Shown here piece after piece: positions 53,335 through 62,389 of a stretch of 64,000 nucleotides of DNA (its first letter is position 1; the number at the start of each line of letters is the position of its first letter). The notes below the pieces were generated by a model that saw only the letters and a list, made by a program, of their open reading frames with translations, was not told where the DNA came from and ran no database searches. This DNA is from CAZWLD01 sp964634685 (GTDB taxonomy: Bacteria; Bacillota_I; Bacilli_A; Acholeplasmatales; JAEDCM01): NCBI GenBank assembly GCA_964634685.1, contig CAZWLD010000008.1, positions 1 through 64,000 of the forward strand. Reading direction: 5' to 3'. Position numbers and translations under genes: made by a program.

Positions 53335-54042
53335 CTATTTTGATAATCTTGATAATATTTCGATATATGCTTCTTCAACACTTCCCATATCACGACGGAA
53401 GCGATCCTTGTCTAATTTTTTCTTTGTTTCTTTATCCCATAAACGACAGGTATCTGGTGATATTTCATCAGCTAAAACAATTTGTCCATCCATTGTTTTA
53501 CCAAATTCAATTTTGAAATCTACCAAAATTATTCCTTCGTTTAAGAAGATTTCCTTTAAGATATTATTGATTTTTGATGTTAAATCATAAATAGTCGCTA
53601 ATTCATCATATGTTGCGGCTTTTAAAGCAACGGCATGATGATCATTAATTAATGGATCTCCTAAAGAATCATTTTTATAACAAATTTCAAAGATGACATT
53701 ATCAATTTCTGTTCCCTCAGGAATACCAAGGCGTTTTGACATTGAGCCTGCCACAACATTTCTTACAATAACCTCTAAAGGGAAAATTTTCACTTTTTTA
53801 CATAATTGGTCACGGTCATTTAATCTTTCAATAAAATGCGTAGGAATACCCTTTTCCTCTAAATGCTTAAATAATAATTCGGTGATTTTATTATTTAAAA
53901 TACCTTTATTACTAATTTGGGCTTTCTTAATTCCATTGAAGGCTGTCGCATCATCCTTATAGTGAATGATAATTAAATCCTCTTGGTCAGTTGCATAAAC
54001 CTGTTTTGCTTTTCCTTCGTACAAAAATTCTCTTTGTTCCAT
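53335..54042 (-). CDS. purC: SAICAR synthetase
   Basis: 235 residues. YEGKAKQVYAT near the N-terminus and EFGKTMDGQIVLADEISPD are diagnostic. It joins aspartate to CAIR, after PurE and PurK. It lies four bases after purL and 11 before purF. Confidence 0.97.
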   Translation of the reverse strand: MEQREFLYEGKAKQVYATDQEDLIIIHYKDDATAFNGIKKAQISNKGILNNKITELLFKHLEEKGIPTHFIERLNDRDQLCKKVKIFPLEVIVRNVVAGSMSKRLGIPEGTEIDNVIFEICYKNDSLGDPLINDHHAVALKAATYDELATIYDLTSKINNILKEIFLNEGIILVDFKIEFGKTMDGQIVLADEISPDTCRLWDKETKKKLDKDRFRRDMGSVEEAYIEILSRLSK

Positions 54043-54046
54043 TTTT

Positions 54047-57000
54047 TTAGTTCTCCTTTTTGAAATAATTAATTGCGTTTTTAAAGATATCTTGAGATAA
54101 ATTACCAGTTATATTCTTAAAGACATTGTCACCCTTTCGTTCACTGTGACCCATCTTTCCTAAAATCAAACCATCAGGGGAAATAATTCCCTCAATTGCA
54201 TAATAGCTTCCATTAGGGTTATAATTCGCGTCCATCGTTGGATTTCCATCTAAATCAACATATTGGAAGGCAACACAACCACTATCAAACAATTTCTTTG
54301 CTTCCTCTTTTGATACCACAAATTTACCTTCTCCATGCGATACCGCAATACTATGAATATCGCCTTCCTTAAATGATGAAAGCCATGGTGATTTATTAGA
54401 TGAAACACAGGTATTAACAATCTTTGAAATATGACGGTTAATATTGTTTTTCGCAAGAGTTGGTGAATCAACGGATAATTCACCTAATTTGCCATTTGGA
54501 AGTAATCCTGATTTAACTAAGGCTTGGAAGCCATTGCAGATACCAAGGATTAAGCCTTTTCTTTCTAATAAGTGGTTAATAGCATTTTTAACCTTTTCAT
54601 TATTTAAAACATTAGCAATAAACTTTCCACTTCCATCAGGCTCATCACCAGCGCTGAAGCCACCGCTAATTACTAAAATATCTGAATTATCGATATGCTT
54701 TGCCATCTCATTGATTGATTCAATAACATCATTTTCCATTGTATTACGGAAAACAAAGATATTAGAATTACCGCCAGCCTCATTGAAAGCTTTAGCAGTG
54801 TCATAATCACAGTTGGTTCCTGGGAAAACGGGAATGAAGACATTAACCTCATTTTTAGGGTTTTCATACTTAACATCCTCAAATGTTTTTTTACAAATCG
54901 ACATATCAATATCATCTTTTGATTCAACTGTATCGGGATATATATCCCTAAATACCTTCGTTGAAGCATTATATAATTCATCAAAGGTGAAGGTCTCACC
55001 ATTAATCAAATAGCTTTTTGTAACAGTACCTAAATAAATAGCATTTTCGAATTTTAAATCGCAACTACTTTCCACAACAATCGAGCCATAATCTAAATCA
55101 AACAAATCATCATAAGAAATATCGAAGCCAAGCTTATTTCCATAGCTCATTTTACATAAAGCTACACCAAGGCCACCTCTTCCTAGGGCGTAGGCAGAAA
55201 CGATATTTTGATTCTTGATTTCTTTATTAATGAAATCATAATTTGCTTTTAACATTTTCACATTTGGTGTTAAATCCAAATTCGGCTTATGCTTAATTAA
55301 ATATAGTTTATTTCCGCTATTTTTTAATTCTGGAGAAATAATAAAATCGGTATTTCCAACATTAACCGCAAAGCTGATAAGGGTTGGTGGAACATGAATA
55401 TCCTTGAAGGTTCCACTCATTGAATCCTTACCGCCAATAGCCGCAAGACCAAATTCCTTTTGAATGCGAATTGTACCTAAAAGAGCTTCAACAACATTAC
55501 CCCATTTATCGCTATCTAAATTTAATCTTTCAAAGAATTCCTGGAAAGAAAAATGAATTCCTTGATAAGAGCCACCGGCACTAATTATTTTGGCAATCGA
55601 ATCAACAACAGCATACATACTACCATGATATGGACTCATTTCCGTTAAATATGGATCATATCCATAGGACATAATACTACAGGTTTTAGTATTTCCTTTA
55701 ACTAAAGGAATTTTTTGGACTGAGCATTGAGTTTCCGTTAATTGATATAATCCACCATAAGGCATTAAAACCGTTGTGGCGCCGATGGTTGAATCGAACA
55801 TTTCAACCAAGCCTTTATTCATCGAACAATTTAAATCTGATAGATTGCTTAATAGTCGAGCACGAAGATTTCCTTCATAATTATTTTTGAACAAATCGGT
55901 TCTCTTATGTTTAGTAACATTAGCCACAACATGTTGGCGGACACCATTAGTGTTAATGAAATCGCGACTAATATCAACGATTTTCTTGCCATGGTAGGTC
56001 ATAACCAAACGATTATTATCGGTAACCTTGGCTACCACTGTCGTTTCAATGTTTTCCTTTTGCGCTAAAGCAATAAATTTAAAGACATCATTTTTATCAA
56101 CAACAACGGCCATTCTTTCTTGAGATTCCGAAATAGCAATTTCGGTTCCGTTCAAGCCATCATATTTGGTAGGAACCATATCTAAATTGATTTCCAAACC
56201 ATCAGCTAATTCGCCAATCGCCACCGAAACGCCACCAGCTCCAAAGTCATTTGAACGCTTAATTAAAGTCGTAACCGATGGATTTCTAAATAGGCGTTGA
56301 AGCTTTCTTTCCTCGGGAGCATTTCCCTTTTGAACCTCCGAAGCACATAGCTCTAAGGATTTTTCGGAATGAGCCTTTGAGGATCCGGTCGCTCCGCCAA
56401 TACCATCGCGGCCTGTTCTTCCACCTAATAAAATAACAACATCCCCATTAACAGGCTTTAAACGCTTAACGTAATCCAAGGGAGCGGCTCCAACAACGGC
56501 TCCAACCTCCATTCTTTTGGCGGTATATCCTTCATGATATATTTCCTTAACATAGGTTGTGGCTAATCCTATTTGGTTTCCATAGGAGGAATAGCCGGAA
56601 GCGGCACCCTTCGAAATTACTCTTTGTGGTAGTTTTCCTTCCATTGTTTCACTGATTGGCTTTGTGATATCACCAGCTCCCGTTACTCGCATTGCTTGAT
56701 AAACATAGCTTCTTCCCGATAGGGGGTCACGAATAGCTCCACCAATACAGGTTGAGGCTCCACCAAAGGGCTCAATTTCAGTTGGATGATTATGGGTTTC
56801 ATTTTTAAACATTAATAAATATTTTTCAATTTTTCCATCAACATCAACATCAATATAAACGCTACATGCATTAATTTCTTCCGAAATTTCTAAGTCATCT
56901 AAATTCCCATTATTCTTTTCATAGCGTGAATTAATACAAGCCATATCCATTAGGGTAACCGGCTTTTCGCTTCGTTTAAGCTTTTTGCGCATTTCTAAAT

Positions 57001-57748
57001 ATTCATTAAAGGTTTCTTGAATCGTTTGATTGAAATCATCTAATTCAAAGGTAACAGCATCAAGCATTGTTTCAAAGGTAGTATGGCGGCAATGATCAGA
57101 CCAATAGGTATCAAGCATTCGAATTTCAGTTTCGGTTGGATTTCGTTTTTCTTCATTTTTAAAATAATTATAGACATGCATAATATCCGCATCTGACATT
57201 GCAAGGCCTAGCTTTTTACGATATTCAACAAGGTCATTTTGGTTAAAATCAATGAAGCCTGAAACCTCTTTTACCTCTTCTTGGTTGATTTTTTCTGGTT
57301 CTTTTAAGATACTCAAATCCTTTTCCTTTGATTCAATTTCATTGATGTAATATTTTTTAATTTTTTGATAATCCGAATCACTCACATCTCCATCAAAAAT
57401 AATGAGTTTCCCACTTCTTACAGTCGCATTAGTTTTTCCAATTAAGGATAAGCATTGCATAGCACTATAGGCTCTTTGATCAAATTGACCATCTAAAAAT
57501 TCAACAGCTAAATATTTTTTTCCTTCTAAATCAATTGAATCATAAACATCATCAACGACAATTTCACTAAAAACCGTTTTTTTAGCCTTTAGTAAAATAC
57601 TTTCTTGAATATTAAAGATATCATAAATATTTAATAACCTTAGGCCTTTAATATCAACTAATAAATTGTTGACTAAATCATTATAAAGACTAATAGCTTC
57701 GGTTTGAAATCCTTTTTTCTTTTCAACAAAGATACGATAGTTTCCCAT
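54047..57748 (-). CDS. purL: FGAM synthase, single-chain PurL with fused glutaminase domain
   Basis: 1233 residues, long form combining the PurS-, PurL- and PurQ-equivalent parts. Two AIRS-type ATPase halves (LLGGRTGRDGIGGATG, AAIGGKDSMSGT) precede a C-terminal class I glutaminase with nucleophile in GICNGFQ and SHGEGKF. Bacillota such as B. subtilis use separate PurS, PurQ and PurL; this fused form is the type found in many Clostridia and Proteobacteria. It converts FGAR to FGAM. It lies one base after purK. Confidence 0.96.
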   Translation of the reverse strand: MGNYRIFVEKKKGFQTEAISLYNDLVNNLLVDIKGLRLLNIYDIFNIQESILLKAKKTVFSEIVVDDVYDSIDLEGKKYLAVEFLDGQFDQRAYSAMQCLSLIGKTNATVRSGKLIIFDGDVSDSDYQKIKKYYINEIESKEKDLSILKEPEKINQEEVKEVSGFIDFNQNDLVEYRKKLGLAMSDADIMHVYNYFKNEEKRNPTETEIRMLDTYWSDHCRHTTFETMLDAVTFELDDFNQTIQETFNEYLEMRKKLKRSEKPVTLMDMACINSRYEKNNGNLDDLEISEEINACSVYIDVDVDGKIEKYLLMFKNETHNHPTEIEPFGGASTCIGGAIRDPLSGRSYVYQAMRVTGAGDITKPISETMEGKLPQRVISKGAASGYSSYGNQIGLATTYVKEIYHEGYTAKRMEVGAVVGAAPLDYVKRLKPVNGDVVILLGGRTGRDGIGGATGSSKAHSEKSLELCASEVQKGNAPEERKLQRLFRNPSVTTLIKRSNDFGAGGVSVAIGELADGLEINLDMVPTKYDGLNGTEIAISESQERMAVVVDKNDVFKFIALAQKENIETTVVAKVTDNNRLVMTYHGKKIVDISRDFINTNGVRQHVVANVTKHKRTDLFKNNYEGNLRARLLSNLSDLNCSMNKGLVEMFDSTIGATTVLMPYGGLYQLTETQCSVQKIPLVKGNTKTCSIMSYGYDPYLTEMSPYHGSMYAVVDSIAKIISAGGSYQGIHFSFQEFFERLNLDSDKWGNVVEALLGTIRIQKEFGLAAIGGKDSMSGTFKDIHVPPTLISFAVNVGNTDFIISPELKNSGNKLYLIKHKPNLDLTPNVKMLKANYDFINKEIKNQNIVSAYALGRGGLGVALCKMSYGNKLGFDISYDDLFDLDYGSIVVESSCDLKFENAIYLGTVTKSYLINGETFTFDELYNASTKVFRDIYPDTVESKDDIDMSICKKTFEDVKYENPKNEVNVFIPVFPGTNCDYDTAKAFNEAGGNSNIFVFRNTMENDVIESINEMAKHIDNSDILVISGGFSAGDEPDGSGKFIANVLNNEKVKNAINHLLERKGLILGICNGFQALVKSGLLPNGKLGELSVDSPTLAKNNINRHISKIVNTCVSSNKSPWLSSFKEGDIHSIAVSHGEGKFVVSKEEAKKLFDSGCVAFQYVDLDGNPTMDANYNPNGSYYAIEGIISPDGLILGKMGHSERKGDNVFKNITGNLSQDIFKNAINYFKKEN

Positions 57749-57749
57749 T

Positions 57750-58820
57750 TTATGCTCTCCTTATATATTTATTAATAAATTCCTTGACTTTTATTTTATC
57801 ACAATCGATAAAGGTTATATGACCCATTTTTCGATTAATTCGAACATCCTTTTTTCCATATAAATGGATATTATAATTTAAATCCTTATCCATTTTGTCT
57901 AAGACCTTCATATCTTGTCCTAAGATATTTACCATTTGACATTCATGTAATAAAACTGGCTTTATTAAATCCATTCCTAGTATTCCCAAAACATGGTTTG
58001 TATATTGACTTGCATTGAAGGCTTCAATTGTTAAATGTCCACTATTATGGGGACGTGGTGCCATTTCATTAAAAATGATATCATCACCTTTTACAAATAA
58101 CTCAACACAAAGGGTTCCCGCATAGTCCATTTTCGTCAAATAATCATCCATGATTTTTTCAACTCTTTGTTGGAAACAATCATTATGAAGGAGCTCCGTG
58201 TAATGAAGAATGCCATTTATATGTTCATTCTTCAGTAAAGGATAAACAACAATATCATCATTAGTGCTTCTTGAAGCAATACAGCTTATTTCATAATCAA
58301 AGTCAATCTTTTCTTCTAAGATATATTCAGTATCGACCAAAAAATCCTGTCTTTCCTTGAAATGGTATTGTCCCTTTCCATCATAGCCACCATTTGCGGT
58401 TTTTAAGATACAAGGAAAGCCGATTTTTTCAAAGGCTTCTTTTAATTCTTCATTATTAGTAACTTGCACATAATTGCAGGTTTTGAATCCAACTGATCTA
58501 GCAAAATCTTTTTCTCTGATTCGATTTTGGGAAAGATAGAGAATTCTACTTCCTTGCGGAATAACAAATTGATCCTCTAAAAGAGAAATAGCCCCTGATG
58601 ATACATTCTCAAATTCATAGGTTAAGCAGTTAACCTTCTTACAAATTTGTTCCATTTTTTGATAATCATCATAGGCTCCAATTACAAGCTCATCAGAGTT
58701 TAGATGACATGGGCAGGAAGGATCAGGATCTAAAACAACGGTCTTTATTTTCATTTCATGAGCCGCGTCGACCATCATTTGGCCTAATTGTCCGCCTCCG
58801 ATAATTCCTATCGATTTCAT
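57750..58820 (-). CDS. purK: N5-carboxyaminoimidazole ribonucleotide synthase
   Basis: 356 residues, ATP-grasp fold: IGIIGGGQLGQMM N-terminal motif, LKTANGGYDGKGQY, and FNEMAPRPHNSGH metal site. It carboxylates AIR with bicarbonate and ATP, giving the PurE substrate. The start overlaps purE by four bases. Having PurK shows the class I PurE route. Confidence 0.96.
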   Translation of the reverse strand: MKSIGIIGGGQLGQMMVDAAHEMKIKTVVLDPDPSCPCHLNSDELVIGAYDDYQKMEQICKKVNCLTYEFENVSSGAISLLEDQFVIPQGSRILYLSQNRIREKDFARSVGFKTCNYVQVTNNEELKEAFEKIGFPCILKTANGGYDGKGQYHFKERQDFLVDTEYILEEKIDFDYEISCIASRSTNDDIVVYPLLKNEHINGILHYTELLHNDCFQQRVEKIMDDYLTKMDYAGTLCVELFVKGDDIIFNEMAPRPHNSGHLTIEAFNASQYTNHVLGILGMDLIKPVLLHECQMVNILGQDMKVLDKMDKDLNYNIHLYGKKDVRINRKMGHITFIDCDKIKVKEFINKYIRRA

Positions 58821-59290
58821 AGCTTTGCCTCTAATACAGCTTGTTTCATATTTTCTCGATATAACGAGATTCGATTATATAATTCTTCATCCTCTAAAGC
58901 TAAAATGGATGCGGCTAAAAGCGCAGCATTTTTAGCTTGATTAATAGCGACAGTCGCAACTGGCACCCCACCAGGCATTTGAACAATTGATAATAAGGAA
59001 TCAAGTCCATTTAGGGTTGATGTTTTAACAGGTACACCAATAACAGGAAGTAAGGTTTGACTTGCGACCATTCCCGGTAAATGAGCAGCTCCACCCGCTC
59101 CGCAAATAATAACCTTTAATCCACGATTCTTCGCACTTTTAGCGTATTCAAACATTTTATCAGGGGTTCGATGAGCGGAAACGACATCCTTTTCATAGGA
59201 AATTCCTAATTCATCTAAAACCTTGCATGCTTCTATCATCACGACATAATCACTAGTTGAACCCATTATAACTCCAACTTTAAAACCCAT
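58817..59290 (-). CDS. purE: N5-CAIR mutase
   Basis: 157 residues, class I PurE: GVIMGSTSDYVVM, the catalytic-His segment VVSAHRTPDKMFEYA, and AGGAAHLPGMVAS. It moves the carboxylate from N5 to C4. It is the first gene of the operon, directly behind the guanine riboswitch. Confidence 0.97.
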   Translation of the reverse strand: MGFKVGVIMGSTSDYVVMIEACKVLDELGISYEKDVVSAHRTPDKMFEYAKSAKNRGLKVIICGAGGAAHLPGMVASQTLLPVIGVPVKTSTLNGLDSLLSIVQMPGGVPVATVAINQAKNAALLAASILALEDEELYNRISLYRENMKQAVLEAKL

Positions 59291-59310
59291 ATTTTCAACT
59301 CCTTAATTAA

Positions 59311-59428
59311 TAAAAAATGTGCTGCTATACAAAAGCAACACAAAAAGGGCTTGTTTTGCTAATGTAGTCTTATCTTCTGGCGATAAGGTAGAGACTTGTG
59401 AGGCCATTAAACTCACGGATATACATTA
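59311..59428 (-). promoter_or_regulatory. guanine-class purine riboswitch with terminator
   Basis: Minus-strand P1 arms AATGTA/TACATT (59427-59422, 59366-59361) enclose TATATCCG, TTTCTACC-like GTCTCTACC and AGACTACA. The C in GACTAC is the specificity base for guanine or hypoxanthine, not adenine. A terminator with arms GTGTTGCT/AGCAGCAC and six Ts (59341-59311) sits before purE. Ligand should turn the operon off. Confidence 0.93.
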
Positions 59429-59478
59429 CAAATATTTATTTCAATTTTATTTTAACATATATAAAATTAATAATCTAT

Positions 59479-59493
59479 TATAAAGCGTTTCCA
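59479..59493. promoter_or_regulatory. AAAGCGTTT dyad upstream of the purine operon
   Basis: TATAAAGCGTTTCCA, sharing AAAGCGTTT with the site ahead of glyA and resembling LacI/CcpA-type operators. It lies about 50 bases above the riboswitch. Confidence 0.3.
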
Positions 59494-59599
59494 CAAAATC
59501 AGGAATATTTTTAGAGTAAAAAATAAGGGAAGAGAGTAAAAAAATCATAGCACAACAACTGCAAAAGAAAAGTCATAATGACATACTATTTGCCAATAA

Positions 59600-59836
59600 T
59601 TAATCCAACTTCTCTTTTTCTCTTAAATCCTTAAGATAAAACGACAAAAAATAAAATGGAATAGTTAACACTCTATTTTCTTCATTGAATCCATATTTAT
59701 TTTTAAAATATTTCTCAGCAAATAAATCCTTAATTAAATATGATTTACCAACCTGTCTTGCTCCCCAAACCATTAATGGTTTCCTATTTTTGCTAAATAA
59801 CCAATCCTCTAGATTTTGAAAATATTTCCTATACAT
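59600..59836 (-). pseudogene. DUF4143-type ATPase reduced to its two ends
   Basis: 78 codons. The first 45 are a normal ATPase start (MYRKYFQNLEDWLFS, Walker A WGARQVGKS). From about residue 46 the sequence jumps to what reads as the C-terminus of the same family (KYGFNEENRVLTIPFYFLSFYL). The Walker B, DUF4143 and nuclease-like parts are missing, so about 300 residues are gone relative to the intact copy at 17208-18434. The frame is preserved across the join. Inactive, though the operator-like repeats upstream remain. Confidence 0.7.
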
Positions 59837-59850
59837 AATACATCACTATC

Positions 59851-59935
59851 ATTAATTGCACCTTTTAGCAACTAATTTAAAATGATTAATTGCACCTTTT
59901 AGCAATAAAATATATCCGATTAGTTACACCTTTTT
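59851..59935. repeat. three 34-bp tandem repeats upstream of the gutted ATPase
   Basis: Units begin at 59851, 59885 and 59919. The first two share ATTAATTGCACCTTTTAGCA; the third is degenerate (ATTAGTTACACCTTTTT). Each good unit holds a TTGC-N8-GCAA dyad. They sit 15 bases before the ATPase start. Confidence 0.8.
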
Positions 59936-60021
59936 AAAATACTTATGACATTGTAAAATATATTTACTTCTCAAATGCTTAATTAATATAGGATTAACGT
60001 AGAAATTATTTTTATTGCTAT

Positions 60022-61128
60022 TTATTCTATAAAACCTAAATCAGACACCTTAAGGTTTTTATAGCTTGTCGATAAACTATAGCTTGTTACCCTTGTTGTT
60101 CCTGAATTTGGAACTAAAATTCCTTTATCGACCCATTCATTCATCCATTTAGATATTGCTCTAGGAGTAACTCCAAACAACTCGGCTAATTCCTTATTTT
60201 TTATTATCTTTAATCCATTTTCTAGGCAATATCTTAATAAAGTTAGATCTTTTTTACTTAATCCTCGTAATAATTCATTAGATTTTTTTTTAGATGCTTC
60301 TAATGCTTGTTCATATATCTTTTCAGCATTAAGCGACATTATTTTACAAAAATACTCAATCCATATTTCTAGATGTGGAGGATTCTCTCTTCCATCATAA
60401 AAAAGAGCAGGAAGTCCCATTTGAATAGATTCACAATATCCATTTAAATCAGACATATAATATTCTTCAAATGAATTAAAGCCTTTAAAATCATAATTAT
60501 GTTGCATTAAGACATATGTAGCAAGAGCTCTTGAAGTTCTTCCGTTTCCATCTATAAATGGATGAATTGTTACAAGTGCATAATGCATAATTGCTGATAA
60601 AATAGGGGCGGGAATATTTTGATTATTATAATACCAATCAATTAATTCGTCAATTAAGGGCTCTATATCAACATATTCTGGTGGTATATACTCAGCTTGT
60701 TTAGTTAATGAATCATAAACAGCAAACAAAACTCCTGGTGGAGTTTGTCCTCTGAAGGGCATCCTAACAAGCTTCCCTTTCTTTTGAATAATATCATGTA
60801 ATCTAAAAATAAATTCTTTATCAATTCGTGTTTTCTTTTTATTTTCTTCTTCCAAAAAAGTCAATGCATCCCAATAATTTTGAACTTCCTGTTCCGCACT
60901 CATTCGTTTTATATCTTGTTTATTTGTTATTACTTTTTCCACTTGATTATATGAAAGGACATTACCCTCAATACTAGTAGAAAAGTGTGTTTTCTTTAAT
61001 TTAGCCTCATACATAAGCTTTTGTTTTTCTCTCGTTGGTAAAAATAAATAATCTAGTGCTGTTTTATATTTTTCAATTTTGATCAAATAATTCACCAAAT
61101 CATTCGTATACATAAAATTTAATTTCAT
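60022..61128 (-). CDS. Fic-family AMPylase-type protein
   Basis: 368 residues. Complete Fic motif HPFIDGNGRTSR and an N-terminal inhibitory helix motif STSIEGN, marking a class II Fic protein that is self-inhibited. The C-terminal winged helix (LKIIKNKELAELFGVTPRAISKWM) may bind DNA or a partner. Such enzymes transfer AMP to hydroxyl groups of target proteins; the target is unknown. It is intact, in an island of decayed genes, with a hairpin element just upstream of its start. Confidence 0.92.
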   Translation of the reverse strand: MKLNFMYTNDLVNYLIKIEKYKTALDYLFLPTREKQKLMYEAKLKKTHFSTSIEGNVLSYNQVEKVITNKQDIKRMSAEQEVQNYWDALTFLEEENKKKTRIDKEFIFRLHDIIQKKGKLVRMPFRGQTPPGVLFAVYDSLTKQAEYIPPEYVDIEPLIDELIDWYYNNQNIPAPILSAIMHYALVTIHPFIDGNGRTSRALATYVLMQHNYDFKGFNSFEEYYMSDLNGYCESIQMGLPALFYDGRENPPHLEIWIEYFCKIMSLNAEKIYEQALEASKKKSNELLRGLSKKDLTLLRYCLENGLKIIKNKELAELFGVTPRAISKWMNEWVDKGILVPNSGTTRVTSYSLSTSYKNLKVSDLGFIE

Positions 61129-61159
61129 TATATCAACCTCAAATATATTATATCAAAAT

Positions 61160-61200
61160 AAGGAACAAATAACAATATTTTAGTTCCTTATTTGTTCCTT
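61160..61200. repeat. hairpin element, copy 1, upstream of the Fic gene
   Basis: AAGGAACAAATA (61160-61171) pairs with TATTTGTTCCTT (61189-61200), 12 bp perfect. A related element lies at 62396-62436. Here it lies in the leader of the Fic gene on the minus strand. Confidence 0.7.
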
Positions 61201-61342
61201 AATATATTTATTTACATATTGTTAATACCCCAATCAATAACTATACCCTGTATCTCTAAACATAAAATAACTATATAGCATTTACTAAATATAATAGGCA
61301 ATAATAAACTTGACATTAATTTCAAAAAAACATCTAATAAAA

Positions 61343-61379
61343 TTACATAATCGTGATTATGCTAATCTTGATTATGTAA
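61343..61379. promoter_or_regulatory. nested palindromes before the decayed ATPase
   Basis: CATAATCGTGATTATG (61346-61361) is a perfect dyad. A second TAATCTTGATTATG follows at 61363-61376. The outer arms TTACATAATC (61343-61352) and GATTATGTAA (61370-61379) are complementary. It ends 16 bases before the gene start: an operator candidate. Confidence 0.7.
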
Positions 61380-61395
61380 ATTGATAGGATTTTTT

Positions 61396-62205
61396 ATGTT
61401 TATTGGCAGAGAATCAGAATTAAAATTCCTAAATGAATGTTATTTTAGTCCAAAAGCTGAATTAATCATTTTATATGGTCGTAGACGTGTCTGAAAAACT
61501 GAATTAATAAAGGAATTTTGTAAAGATAAGAAACATATTTTTTATCTATGTAATGAATATCCAAACAATTTACAGCTTTCAAGCTTTTCAAAAAAAATAT
61601 TAGGATACAACACTAACAATTTAATTAGCGATTCCTTTTCAGATTGGGAAAGAGCATTTAATTATTTAGGTGAATTAAGCTCCAATGAAAAAATAGTAAT
61701 TATCATTGATGAATTTCCTTATATGGTTAAAGGAGACAAAAGTATTCCTTCTATTTTACAAGGCATCTGGGATCATAATCTAATAAATAAAAATATCATG
61801 CTAATTCTATCTGGTAGCTCAATGAGCTTCTTTGAAGATGAATGTATCGGTTATCTATATAAATTAGCAGCCGAAAACAAATTACCTGGAGCTTTCATTA
61901 ATTTTGGAAGATGGTGGGGGAAAATTACTCACAAAACACCTGAGGGAAAATTAATAACCACTCCTGAAGAAATCGATATTTTGGGTGTTGATATTAAAAA
62001 AAAGAATTACATTTTAGGAGGATGTAAATTCAGACATTCTGAATTTAATTATTCTCAATACGATTCTTTAACAAAGAAAATTAACTTAACAGGAAATATT
62101 TATTATTATTTATTCTCACTAATTGGATTTTCTGAATCTCTAGTTGAATTAGCTAATAATTCAACTACTATAAAGCTAATAACATTAAATGACATATTTA
62201 GCTAG
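61396..62205 (+). pseudogene. DUF234-type ATPase with a stop codon in Walker A and an internal deletion
   Basis: The frame starts MFIGRESELKFLNECYF and reaches the P-loop GRRRV-stop-KTELI: codon 33 (61492-61494) is TGA where the family has Gly (GGA). It then continues to SGSSMSFFEDECIGY and jumps to the C-terminal region (ENKLPGAF, FGRWWG, EEIDILGVD). The middle of the protein is missing: 270 codons against roughly 450 expected. The nuclease-like ExK motif reads GCK instead of ECK. Three independent lesions show long decay. A terminator follows. Confidence 0.82.
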
Positions 62206-62212
62206 TAACATT

Positions 62213-62240
62213 TCTCGGTACATTCTTGCCGAGATTTTTC
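62213..62240 (+). terminator. terminator after the decayed ATPase
   Basis: Arms tctcgg/ccgaga with a 10-base loop, then ATTTTT. Confidence 0.7.
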
Positions 62241-62389
62241 ATTTAATAAACGCATTATATGCTATTCATATATAAACTATGATAAAATAATTAACTACAT
62301 TTTTTTAACTTGAATAAAAGGCAAAAAATCTCACAGCAGTAACATTTTTCACCTATTTTTATTATCCTAACTGTCGAAACGGATTACAA
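62241..62389. other. spacer with no supported gene
   Basis: AT-rich sequence between the decayed ATPase terminator and the phd-doc terminator; nothing recognised. Confidence 0.4.

Noticed and set aside
61492..61494. UGA read as glycine or tryptophan
   Set aside because: The position suggests recoding to Gly, but parA, purM and phd end in TGA with normal overlaps, and the same gene carries two further lesions.
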